A stretch of DNA of 64,000 nt from Rhizodiscina lignyota (lineage: Eukaryota > Ascomycota > Dothideomycetes > Aulographales > Rhizodiscinaceae): the NCBI GenBank assembly GCA_010015805.1, contig ML978125.1, positions 1 to 64,000 on the forward strand, given 5' to 3'. Below the pieces are notes generated by a model. That model saw only the letters and a list, made by a program, of their open reading frames with translations. It searched no databases and was not told where the DNA came from. The position numbers and the translations under genes are program-made. How positions within the stretch are numbered: the first letter of the stretch is position 1; each line of letters opens with the position of its first letter. This document shows, in pieces, positions 23,348-34,257 of the stretch.

Positions 23348-26300
23348 CTACTTTAGCAAAAACCCTGCGCTCTCCGTCACAGCGGTCCAGAGTTTTGTCC
23401 GGAGCTTCTCTTCACTGGAGTAACTATATAATTGTATCATATTAAAGCATGTTCTCGCTACCGGCAAGTGCTCCGAGTCTTCTTCTCCAACGCACTGTAG
23501 ACGGATGACAAGACTAGTCTCGCCCAGCGCTGGCACGCGGTCACTGCCCGTTATGAAGCCCAACAGCTTCCTCTGTTCCGCGCGCGCCAGGCTGCGGAAG
23601 AACTGCCAGAACCACACCAGCACGTCCACTTGCTGCGCAGGCTCTTCCACATGCCACCCCTCGTACACCGCCACCGCCATCAGCGTGTCCACGTCGAGCG
23701 GGTTATCCGACCCGCGTACCAACAGCTCCAGTTCCTCGGGCTGGAAGAGGGACAGGGCGTTACCGCCGCAGACGGCGAAGAAGCCCCGCTTGAAGGGATC
23801 AAATTGCCGGGCGACCGAGTCGTGGATGCAGAAGTTGACGAGGAGGCGCACAAAGTCGGTGCGGTTGGCATTGGTGACGAGAGTGTCTGGCATGTTGTGC
23901 ACGAGCGGGAAGGACTCTTTCTTGCCGTAGCGATCAATCTCCACAACAAAGGTACGGCAGAAAACGGACTCCACGTCACCGTCAAAGTCGAGGAGTTGCT
24001 GCAGGCCGCGTGCGAGGGCGGGCCGGAATTGTGCGAGGTCGTCTAGGGTAAAGTCGTACGCGTCGTGCGGAATGGGAGAGGAGGAAGATGCCGACAGCAG
24101 AAGCTTTTTGAAGAGGAAGGGCGGAAAGGGGATATCCAAGATTGTGGAGTTGTAGATCGCGAGGCCAACAAGTGTGCCGAGGAGGAAGAATTGTTCTGTG
24201 TCTTCGAGAGTGTTGGGATTGAAATAGCAGTAGTTGGAGTCTTCATCGTACTCCACAAGGCCTGAAATGGCGTAATTAGCATTGCATGCGTGAGATTTAA
24301 GTGGAAAAGGCGATAAACGTACCATGATTGGGGTCCAACAACTCTCTCATGAGCAGAATAAAGAACTCCTTCCGCAAGCCACCTGCATCCACGCCATCCT
24401 CTCCCTCAAAATGCACACGTAGTCCCTTTTTCAACTCGTTTTGTGATTGTGTGGCGCCGGTGACCGCTCTAATCTCGTTCAGAGTATCTGCGGCAAGGCA
24501 ATCGCGGCGAACGTGAATGTGAAGATTCGACTGAACAGCATGATTGGTAGTGAACTGCTGAAACCAAGCTTTGCGTGCTTCGTCCGTCTGCTGCCGATTT
24601 GCGTCAAAGGCCAAGATGCGGATCTTTGCCGACATGGAGAGAAGAAAGGGAAAGGAGCAGAAGGTGAACTTTTGTTTGCGTGATTCCCAAGCTCGAAAGT
24701 CCTCGATAAGCGCGGCTTCTCCAAACGAGTCCAAGATCAAGTTGTACCAGGAGCTGGTTGGCTGGCGGAGAGGAGGTGGCCTGCAGAGGTTGGCTGCCCA
24801 GAAGATGCCGATGCAGATAGCTGCGCTGACACTGCCGGTATCACTAGAGAAGTCGGCCTGCTTGGGAAGCTCCACATGCTCAGGGAGAAGCGCTTGATCA
24901 CCCTCCAGGGCTCTCGTACTGGGCATTTGGGAAACCATGGACAGACGCCCATGATCGCCAGCATAGCCACCACTCTCAGGACTCCTAGAAACACCGTCAA
25001 GAGCGCCGGCCTCGAGTACACTCCTGCATCGTGAGAGGCGATAATTAAGGTAGCGTTCACACAGCGAGAGACTCTCCGCATGCTGCTCGAGAGGTAGATT
25101 GGCAAACCAGGTGTGCAGGTAGTTGCGCGCTGCTTCTGGCGCGTGGGCCAGCAAGCCGAGCGTTCGCTTGACGATGTTCGAGTGTTTGAACGCCTGCGTG
25201 TGCGTACCGTCTTGCTTGTCGTGGAGTAGAGGGTTGGCTATGATGAGCAGGAGAAATCGCAGATGTTGTGGTTCATTCAGAGGACGGCCGGGTCTCTTGA
25301 GTAGGTTCTCTGTAATTTTGAGAAGGAGGTGATGAACGTGTGTGCAAGCAGCTGCGAGCCCTGAGGGAAGATTGACGTCCGTGGACACGCCAAGGTCAGT
25401 GATATGCTTTGATATTATTGACAAAGCTCCAGCTCCAGCTCCACCAGCTTCGTCTTCATGGTCTCCCTGTCCGTTGGCATCTTTGGCGCCATGTTGAGTC
25501 TGCCATCGATCTACCACGTTTAGAACGGCATCATACCACTGCTGCAAAGCCTCCCAGTCAATATGCGGAGACCGACGACTGACAAATTTCGCGGAGCGGC
25601 TTCTCCTACGCGTCGTCAGGGCTTTTTGCTGTTGCTGCGCTTTCGATTCATCTCCACCGCCCATCCACAACGCCGCATTCTCAGCGACATCGCCAACGCG
25701 AAGAGTTTTACCGTTCACCTCCGAAAGACCAAACGACAGTCCTTGATCATGCACCTGGCGAGGTACAAGCACAGCAACAGAACTCTCACTGCGCGTACGG
25801 CCTGCGGGGATGGGTCGAGCGGTAGAGAACTGCGTATTCAGGCACTCAAGGTTGCCAAAGCTGGACCTGAGGTACACCTCCAGAGGCAGGAACGAGGTTC
25901 GTAGAAGGTCCTGGTTGCGATCCTTCTGGGACTTCATCTCCTCCACATGGCGATCAGATGGGCGGTCTCCAAGTTCATCCATATGCAGAGCAGGTGAGGA
26001 ATTTCGAGATGCAGCATGAACCTCAGGAGAAGGTGGTGGCGGTGGCCGCCGCGAGGGCGGTTGAGGTACAAGAGAAGGAATTGAACGGTCATTACGCCTT
26101 GGAGACGCTGTCAAGGATACAGGTCTGTCGTGATTCTTCTGAGATTCCGAATTGCGCGAGTGTCGTAAAGGTTCTTTAACAGACCGCTTCTCCCGCGATA
26201 TAGCTTCAGGTGAAAGCCGAGCTGGAACCAACATCTCTTTCTCCGCACCAGTTCTCTCCATTGTTGCGGCAGTCTCATTTTCTCTTGCAGTCGTCTCATC

Positions 26301-27110
26301 ATTTTGCGATATCAGAGCGTGGACATATCTGTCCAAGCATTGGTCTGCAATCTCTCGTGCATTCAATGCTTTCAGGGCAAAATACACTGCTCAAAATTAG
26401 CATTTATCGCTTTCTTTCGTGTCGCTGTACTTACGTTTGCCTGGAATTTTGTGTGCTGGATGGGCCTTCTCAAGATTTTGGAACGCAGCGGAAGTGTCGT
26501 CGTGTCGCCATATCCAACGATGCTGACTGTCATCTTCCTGCTCACTCCTTGGCTTCAGGTCATTGACGCACTGGCAGACGGTACATCGGTAGTGCGACAA
26601 GGACTTTGGCCATCGGACCTTGGAACCACAACTCATGCAATTGCCAGTTTCGAATTGAGGGTCTTGTGCTTTCCCCGAAGGTCTTCGGTGAGACTTTGCA
26701 GCGGAAGCCGATTCTTTGCTGGGCATGCCGAAGGGATCCAGACCGGATGATGCTGAATCGGACTCTGACTCTGGATCGTCAACAAGCTTCCGTGGTCTGG
26801 AGTGGAACAGTGGGACGATGTGGCTCAGGGATCGGGAATGAGGGCGATGTGCAGTAGGTCTTCGTTCAGCTGAGCCAACACCAGGCGCTCTGGGACTCCG
26901 AGGTGCATGTGCACTGCTAATTTCAACTAGTGGGATTGGGGGAGGTCGTCTGGGGACGTCTGGGCGGCTGTAAACAGAATGTCTCTGTGCGTGTGACGTA
27001 GACTCTTGCGGTCCGGAGTGGCTCAGCGCCTCATTTTGCCTCGTGGAGTGCTCGGTCTCTGGATGAACGCTCCGGGATCCGGAAAACAAACGCGACAAAG
27101 ATGGCATCAT
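23348..27110 (-). CDS. HECT-domain E3 ubiquitin ligase (Hul4-like)
   Basis: Three exons are read as 27,110-26,435, 26,386-24,323 and 24,261-23,348, about 1,217 aa; the first intron is 48 nt. The start at 27,110 (MMPSLSRLF) is the first ATG in an open frame; 27,107 is equally possible. The N-terminus is low-complexity and contains a small Cys cluster (CMSCG ... CTVCQC) like a zinc finger. The middle is helical. The C-terminal HECT domain has FEGEDGVDAGGLRKEF, DPNHG joined across the intron to LVEYDEDSNYCYFNP, FITGSDRVPALG, and the catalytic Cys in ARTCFN about 33 residues from the end. HECT enzymes take ubiquitin from an E2 onto this Cys and pass it to substrates. Length and architecture fit the Hul4-type group better than Rsp5 (no WW or C2 domains). 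Confidence 0.88.
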
Positions 27111-29050
27111 GTCGTCGAAATATTGCCTCAATTTTGTATTATTGCGTCGGCTTGCGGCAAGCTGAGAATGTACATGCCTGACGTTGTCAGTTTCAGTTCG
27201 ATGACAGGTGCATGCTCGAGGTCAGGAACAAGTTCGAACCAACCTTGCTGAGCAAAACAAGTGCCGTGCAAAAATCCGTATCCTTCAGACTCGAGACCAA
27301 ATGTACTGTGGAAGTTCTAGTCCACGGTGTATGCTCCACTAATCTATACCACTGTTACGGAGGTTGTGCGAATGTACTAGAACAATGCTGACAACGCCGT
27401 CGCATCGCTTTGCTTATAGGTCATCAAGCATACCCTGACTGCTTGTTCTTGACCACCTCGAAGTTGATTGATGATGTTGACGGTCAGTGGTCTCGAAGGT
27501 CGGCGGTCGACTAGTATTGGGAGATGCACGCGACAGCAACTTCTCCAATTGACATGCAATGAATGTTGATTCACCCGATGTTGTCAAGTGATGAGGTGAA
27601 AATCTCAACTGCTTCGGATATCTCGTGATCGACTGAAGGTGCTCGTGGATGAGGAGTGATGAAAGCAGCGACGATGATGTCGTGGCGGGCGTAGCTACAT
27701 AACAGCTTCGCGAAGCTCTAGTGGCTGCTTAGATAGCTTCTGGTGAAGAGGAGGTAAAGGAGGTTGTTGTCGAAGGGAGAGGGTGGAGAGCGAAGGTGAT
27801 GTAGTTGTCGTCGCAGAGAAGTAGTCGCGATGCCGGAGAGGGAGAGATACGCGCGCGCGCTTTCCCAATTGCCGTCACGGAGGGAAGTAGTGAAGGAAAG
27901 GCGACGAAGCAACACCACGCCAGTGCGCGCTCATCTGTACTTCGATCCCCAAGTCGCGCGGGTCGGGGCATGGATGCTGGCCCAGCTCGAGTCTCGTATA
28001 ATATTTTGGTGCATGATCTCAGGGGTCCTTTACATAGGTGCCGTCTCCCGAGCACTTGGCGGCGTCTGGGGTGGTTCTCCGCGCTTGCGTGGGTACATCT
28101 CCGGACGGGGACCCCTTCAAAGGGGAACATCAACTCCAACGTCGTGTTTGTATCAACAGAACTTCCTGTCGAACTGTTACAGTACGGAAAACTCCATCAC
28201 GCCTCTTGAGATTGCCGCGCCTCATCTTGTCTCATCTTACGCCGGGCTATATCAGGAAGCAGACAACGCCACCCATCAACCCGTCGACTCCGTGCTATCC
28301 ATAGTTATGGACCTCGTATCCAACGTCCCTTCCTCTTGACTGGGCTCTGTTCGTTCACAAAGCATTCGTCATGGCAACAGAAGTCTCGATTGATAAGGCT
28401 GAAAATAGCTGTCCAGGAGAGCGGAAGCTGGAAGTGGGTGTCGCGCTCAACTTCTCAGCATCGAACGAGATAACTCCATATCAAGCAGCGAAAGCGCCGA
28501 TCTGACAACCCACTGTAGCGGAGCCGCTCATTGACAAGGCTCCACTAGCTCAGGCGGAGGTAAGGTGTGCTACTATGCAGACGAGCGCCCATTCTGCGTC
28601 GACATCGGCATCTCGACACTTCTGGCCACGCACTCGCGTCAATACGAGGTCGATCAAGCCCACTGCGCCTGTTGAAATATTGCATGTAAAGATTTCTTTT
28701 TATACACTTTCAAATTTGAGTTCGCAGTGATTTTCCGCGAGGCTGGCCAATGGCGAGAAATCTTCCGGACAGCCTTGCTGTAGAAACATGCAAGACGGCC
28801 GCATCGATCTGGGGCGCAGCAGCGTTGCTGTCATACTCGCGAAATATCATCAAGAACAGCTGATAACATGTGAAAGAGTAGTTAGGTACATCTTTCCTTC
28901 AATCTCTCTTTGAATGAATGGCTTTGGAGTCTCTCATCTCCTCCCTTCTTGATTGGTTTCAACCCGAACAGAGAAGACGCATATGGCACCTCGGACTGCG
29001 GACTCTTTCTGACTTGATTGACATTGTTTCTCGCTGAATCAACATTCGCC
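27111..29050. other. Long intergenic region, no supported gene
   Basis: About 1.9 kb between two divergent genes: the HECT ligase (-) and the membrane protein (+). Open frames near 27.8-28.3 kb exist on both strands and overlap, with no recognisable domain or start context. They look like chance frames in GC-rich DNA, though a short unknown gene cannot be excluded. Confidence 0.4.
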
Positions 29051-30995
29051 ATGTCGCACCTACTGAAGCCGTCATCGGTCTACGAATTACTCCCGTTAGA
29101 CAGGTTGTCGGGTCGTTCATCCACTCTCTTGACTGATCGAACAAGTACCTTAACCAAAAACAGCGCAACCGAGTCTCACAAGTTGAGAAACCGCGGACAT
29201 GTTGCCCTTGTTCAGACCAACTTCGCCCTTTTAATCCTTTTTACCTGCGTCCCGTTCCTAGTATTTGGCGGACTCGTCTCCCAACACCATGGCCATGCCA
29301 CAAGCGAGCATCCGAAGCTCAAATCAGGGCTGATCCAAGCCTCTAAAATAGTGCGGACCCCCATCCTGTCTATTGAAGGCTGCTAACAGGTAACAGGGCC
29401 CTTCGCTTTTCGCTCCGCTATTCGCTGCCGTTGCTGGTCGAACCATCCTCAAATTTGTCCAATGGAGAGCAGAAAGAGGGACAAACGTTGGCTCACTAGA
29501 TCAGCTGCTTGGATGTACAACGATGTTTGGGGCGATCTCGACTCAGGTGGAGCTGAAGGCGCTCAACTGGATTGCGGTGTGTCTTGTTGCTCTGTGGGCA
29601 CTCTCTCCTCTCGGCGGCCAGGCCTCGACGCGAATACTTGACTTTGGATTAGCAAACAGCACGATTCCGAGCACTATAGACTACCTCGACATGAACAATA
29701 CCTTTGATTACTATACCGGGGGTGACAAAGCTGGGCCAGTTGCCAACGCTGGGGCTGTGTTTATCTCCGCCCTTTCCAGTTCATTGGATGTTAAGAATTC
29801 GGGTCAAGATGTGTGGGGCAATGTCAAGATCCCAATGCTGGAGAGGTTACCCCTTCCTTCAAAACCAGATCCTGAAGGATGGGTTAATGTTCCCGCGAAT
29901 GGTTCTGTCTATTCATCACTAGCTGGCATTCCGGTGTCTTTGAGAGACAGGACTTCTAACATTAGCTTTGTCATATACACATCATACTGGGTTCTCGACT
30001 GCCCAGAATTGCGGCCCGTAGCCGAAAACGAAAATACCACTTCTGTATTCGCAAATGCAGAGCCTTTTCCCAACAGCCCATGGTGGCTGGCATCACCCAA
30101 CACAACCGACAGCAGTCGATACACTTTCTCGAAGAGATCAGTTGCCGATAGGTATATTGCCTATCAGAGCTGGGATTCCAGCGACAATGAGAGTTACGCT
30201 ACCTGCACCTTACAAACTTCCTTTGTGGAGGCGTCAGTATGGTGCACCGATGGAGACTGTCGTGTTACCACAATGCGCCCGTCAAAACTTCTACATCCGC
30301 CACCGAGCTGGTCGACGTTAGACTATCAATCCAGGACATTCGACGACTTTGCATACGGCTTGACAGGCTCGATCCTCGGCCACGAGGCCCACCCAACTCC
30401 CATCCAAGGCTACTTTCTCGACCCCGGCCAACCATTCAGTAACAACGCATTGGAAGACAAGAAAGGCCTCTATCAGCTCTCCAAAGAGTCCTTTGAGACG
30501 TCTCTTGCGCAGATCATGAACACATACTGGATCGTCGCAATCGCACCCACCGCCGTACCTGCCGGCCGCATCCAGCCCGATCTCAACAGCACCCTCCACC
30601 AAATGGGCGCCTCTTCCCTTCCAGCGACAAACGTCACCATCGTCACGACATACGAGATTTTCGTTTGCAACAATACATGGCTCGCCATCCTCCTCCTCGT
30701 CGACCTAATACTCTTCATCTTCGGCACCATCGGCCTCGTTCTTGCAATGCTCAACAAGGGACCCAGCCTGGCGCTGAACATGAGTTACATGGTGCGAGAT
30801 AGCCCGTACGTGCTTACCGAGCCGTCGAGCAGTTTATGCAGTGGGGCGGAGAGGAGCAGGGCGCTGAAGAATGTCAGGGTCAGGTATGGTGATGTGCTAC
30901 CGGAGGAGAAATTGGGGAAGGTGGGGATCGGTGAGTGTGATGAGCAGATGGGGCTGTGGGTTGGGGTTTTTGATGGGAGGAGGGAGTATGCGTAG
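29051..30995 (+). CDS. Large fungal multi-pass membrane protein, unknown function
   Basis: Two exons, 29,051-29,350 and 29,397-30,995, give 632 aa. The 46-nt intron (GTGCGG donor, CTAAC branch, CAG acceptor) restores the join SKI|GPSLFAPLFAAVAGR in frame. The start is MSHLLKPS at the first ATG. Hydrophobic segments lie at about residues 52-80 (NFALLILFTCVPFLVFGGLV), in exon 2 after residue 150 (LNWIAVCLVALWALSPLGG), and near the C-terminus (WLAILLLVDLILFIFGTIGL). Between the last two is a long region with many N-x-S/T sites, expected outside the cell or in the lumen. This layout is common in Pezizomycotina membrane proteins with no assigned role. Confidence 0.72.
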
Positions 30996-31404
30996 ATATG
31001 ATAATAATATCTAGACATTGAAATGGATGCAGAAGTTCGAGATCACTCTTTCCTTTTTGCGAAACAAACACCAATGACCTTTCCGATTATTGCCAGTACT
31101 ATTACATGTCTCCATAGTGCTAGGTAAGTCTGTTGACTGTATGTCCCTTTCAAGCAATGAATCAAGGGATCAGAACAATCTCTAACTGGGCATCCCTCAG
31201 CTAGAGCCAGGCTGGGGTCACGTGGGAGCCTCTGAGCTGGAGGTGGCGGGGGACGGGATTCGCCACGTGACGTCGTGTTTCTTTCGCGAATAATCTCGCC
31301 GATTTCTTGGAAAACCTCATGGTCGCAGCGCTTCGAATGGCAGTCAAGATACCAGTTCCACCATTGAGGAGAAACTGAGATCGCCCCAACCTATTCCTGT
31401 CAAG
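30996..31404. other. Intergenic region
   Basis: About 400 bases between two plus-strand genes. Nothing beyond the presumed terminator and promoter was found. Confidence 0.4.
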
Positions 31405-31773
31405 ATGGCCGAAGCACCATCTGACTCCCAAAGAGCCCGACCCGTTGTGGCAGAGTCTTCTCATATCCAATCCTCGAATGACTGCATGCCATGTAGAGTA
31501 ATGGGTCCGTTCCCTTTTCTCCTTTCCCCTCTCATCTGTCATGAGCCACTAGTTGGATTTGATAATGACAAATCTTATACTTCAGGTGCGACCGCATTCG
31601 CCGGCCTCGGAACATACACGTACTTTTCCGGCCACAGCCAACTTCGCGAGATGCAAGCGGAATACTTGGCGAAGGGGAAAGGATCTGTGCGATGGCTCGG
31701 AGCGCGAAGAGCTGGGATAACGGGCATGGCCGTTACACTTGTTGGGTTGGGGCTGTATAGATTGGTGAATTGA
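31405..31773 (+). CDS. DUF4536/DMAC1-like small mitochondrial membrane protein
   Basis: Two exons, 31,405-31,504 and 31,586-31,773, give 95 aa. The donor is GTCCGT, chosen because it joins DCMPCRVMG to ATAFAGLGTYTYF in frame; a GTAGAG donor ten bases earlier would also keep frame but drop RVMG. The CxxCR motif followed by a glycine-rich hydrophobic helix, then a second helix (AGITGMAVTLVGLGLY) at the C-terminus, fits the DUF4536 family, which includes the human complex I distal-arm assembly factor DMAC1. Fungal members are short inner-membrane proteins. The family assignment is from memory. Confidence 0.65.
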   Translation: MAEAPSDSQRARPVVAESSHIQSSNDCMPCRVMGPFPFLLSPLICHEPLVGFDNDKSYTSGATAFAGLGTYTYFSGHSQLREMQAEYLAKGKGSVRWLGARRAGITGMAVTLVGLGLYRLVN

Positions 31774-32203
31774 GGGAAGTTAGAAGTGGTGATACATGTG
31801 GAATGCGGAGATACCGAAAGAGATGCTATGGCCATCTACCTGATGTATAAATGGCCCGGAGTAGTGAGTTGGAAAGGGAAGAATCCCGCACACTCCGGAC
31901 CTCCACACAGGCCGACAACGGGACGTCCTGGGAGCTTGACGTACCAGGACATTACGCTTGGCGAGCGGTCAAGACAGTGAGGCCTGAGATGGACTACCGC
32001 TGTCTTGCCATCTCATCTTGTGCTAACAGGCGGGAGTCTCTTCTGTACTTCATGGACGGGTTGCACAAGAGAAGATCTACTTCGTGGTACTCATTGAACT
32101 ACACTCCGCTCGTGGGAATACTCTCACGAGAGTCCATGACTATCAAATCTATGCATCTCAAACGAAATTCATTCAATGAAGCAGATCATTGATCTAATAT
32201 AAA
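31774..32203. other. Convergent intergenic region
   Basis: About 430 bases between two converging genes. No gene is supported. Confidence 0.4.
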
Positions 32204-33458
32204 TCATCCCGCAACATTCTCAGCCACCTTTTCCCCATCCTTCCCGACAACCCCCTCTGCCCTTTCCGCCTGCGCCGTACTCGTCTGGAACAGCTTCCCA
32301 ATCGCTTCAACCGTCGTATTCCCACCACTTAACACAACACCCATGTTCCAACCCCCTTCTCCACCCTCCCTCTCCGCAATTCTCCTAAAATCCTCATCAA
32401 ACATGCAAACCGCCAACCCTACGACTGCACTCGGCTCAACGAACACCTTCATCCGCTCCAACACCAGCTTCATGGCCGCCTTGATATGCTCCTCTGTCAC
32501 ACTGTAGACGCCCTTGACCTTGCTCTTGTCGCTGATCACAATCCAGGGGATCTCTCCGACAGGCGTGCGCAGGCCGTCAGCGATGGTGAGCGTCTTGACG
32601 GAGGGGATTCGCTTTCCAGCTGCGAGGCCAAGCTGCCCGTCGTTGGCGCCTTCGAAGGAGGGCTCAGCGCCGAAGACGCGGATACCTGTCCCTTGGAGGG
32701 CGGTTGCAACGCCGGAGAGCATGCCGCCTCCGCCTAGTGGTGCGATTACGGCATCTAATGTCTGTTTCTGGTCTCTGTTCACGCTTATATGTGACATTGC
32801 CAGCAAGTCTTTTGCTTGTTGCTCCAGTTCTAACGCCATCGTACCCTGTCCCAATATGATATCTGGATGGTCATATGGAGGTACTAGTATCGCGCCTGTC
32901 TTCTTAATCACGTCTACCACTACGGCTTCGCGCTCTTCTGAAGTCGACCCGCTAAATAGTACATTTGCGCCATAACCCTTTGTGCCCGCAATCTTCGAAG
33001 GTGTACTTATGGTTGGCATGACGATATGTGCTGTGATGCCTTTCGTTCGAGCGGCGAGTGCGAGTGCTTGTGCATGGTTCCCTGGTATTGATATCAGCCT
33101 CCGCTCTTATCTAAAACCCATTTCACGCCAATGACGTACCAGAACTATGTGTCACCACGCCTCTTGCCAGCTCTTCATCGCTCAACTGTGTCAAGGCATG
33201 AAATGCTCCTCGCGCCTTGAATGCGCCAATCTTCTGGTAATTCTCACATTTGAAGAAGAACCTGAATTTCGGTTTTGCAGGCGTCTGTCCTTCCCATTGT
33301 GTGCCCTTGAGAGCTTCAGGTGATCGTGGCGTTGATGCGACCGAATCGATGGTGGTGCATGTGAGGACGGGAGTGAGGTGGACGTATTGCTTGATCAATT
33401 CGTGCGCTTTTTGTACGTTTTCGCGTGTGAGAGGTTTGGATCTGGATGATTCGGCCAT
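32204..33458 (-). CDS. PLP-dependent serine racemase/threonine dehydratase-like enzyme
   Basis: Two exons, 33,458-33,140 and 33,081-32,204, give 398 aa. The 58-nt intron interrupts the SSGNHAQ motif and splicing restores it. It is a fold-type II PLP enzyme: the Schiff-base Lys is expected at residue 81 in GAFKARGA, the SSGNHAQ substrate loop is near 104-110, the tetraglycine phosphate loop is in PLGGGGMLSG, and a C-terminal SGGN contacts the pyridine ring. There is no regulatory ACT domain, so it is the short catabolic or racemase type, acting on L-Ser or L-Thr (dehydration or racemisation). The segment EPSFEGANDG resembles the divalent-cation site of serine racemases. Which activity dominates cannot be told. 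Confidence 0.85.
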
Positions 33459-34257
33459 TGCTTAGAAGCGATCTTCAGATACGGGAAGATATACGAAGTT
33501 GACTTACCATGACTGTCATAGAGTAATTTGGAGTTGCTATGTAGTGCGATATCGGTGTTAGTCAAGCCGAGCTCTCGCAAGCTCCTGGAAGCGCTGCTTA
33601 GCTCCGCGAATAAAGAAGAAGTCCAACAACTCTACGAAATCCAACGAAGGCAGCATCTTGGAGCTATTTGAGATGATACAACACGTCTACTTGACCTTGT
33701 CATCTGTACTCTAGACAATACACGTCCCTTCCAAGCGAGAAGAGGCGGTTGGCGGCAGTCCAATTCTTAATGAGATGGCATCTTGAAGCAACCCAGAAGA
33801 GCTCAATTCGACGCAATAACAGTCCCGAGGAACTTGACACTGTATAAGACGTGAGTGTGGAAATGGGAATGCTGTTGTTCGTTTCGAAGGATTGATGTCA
33901 TCGGCGATTGGAGGCACGTGCGTAACAACGCGGCGCGTCTTCAAAGCTCTCCATGGAACATATCGAAACCACCCACCATCGATCCATCTCATCCCACAAC
34001 AACAAATTCTTTTCTGTGCATCAACTTATCAACCTGCACTCTCAAGTCTATTGTTCTGATTACGAATTCTTGAAATGATATAACACCTGCGCCATTCCTC
34101 CCCGCATCCTCACCAAGACGCGTCGCGGCGCGTCAACTCACCTGTATAACCGCGAATTCACGATAGCACGGCTTCATCTCATCGCATACTCATGCGATCC
34201 ATAATCGAGGCATTATTTGACACGTGACGATAGCCTCCCATCGTCGGTACAGTCAAG
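33459..34257. other. Divergent promoter region (PLP enzyme / CDC45)
   Basis: About 800 bases shared by the PLP enzyme (-) and CDC45 (+). Apart from the MCB element at 34,118 no element or gene is supported. Short frames near 33.7-34.0 kb have no recognisable content. Confidence 0.45.
34118..34123 (+). promoter_or_regulatory. MluI cell-cycle box (MCB) upstream of CDC45
   Basis: ACGCGT stands 135 bases before the CDC45 start codon and is followed at once by CGCGGCGCGTCAA, which has a second half-site (GCGCGTCA). MBF-type factors bind ACGCGT and drive G1/S transcription of replication genes in yeasts. Function here is inferred from position and target. Confidence 0.5.

Noticed and set aside
27729-28339. 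Overlapping frames of 134-169 codons near 27.7-28.3 kb
   Set aside because: They overlap on both strands, have Arg/Ser/Pro-rich chance composition and no domain, signal or splice partner.
28540-28620. tRNA-like A-box (TAGCTCAGGCGG)
   Set aside because: No B-box (GGTTCGANNCC) at a suitable distance and no cloverleaf could be folded.
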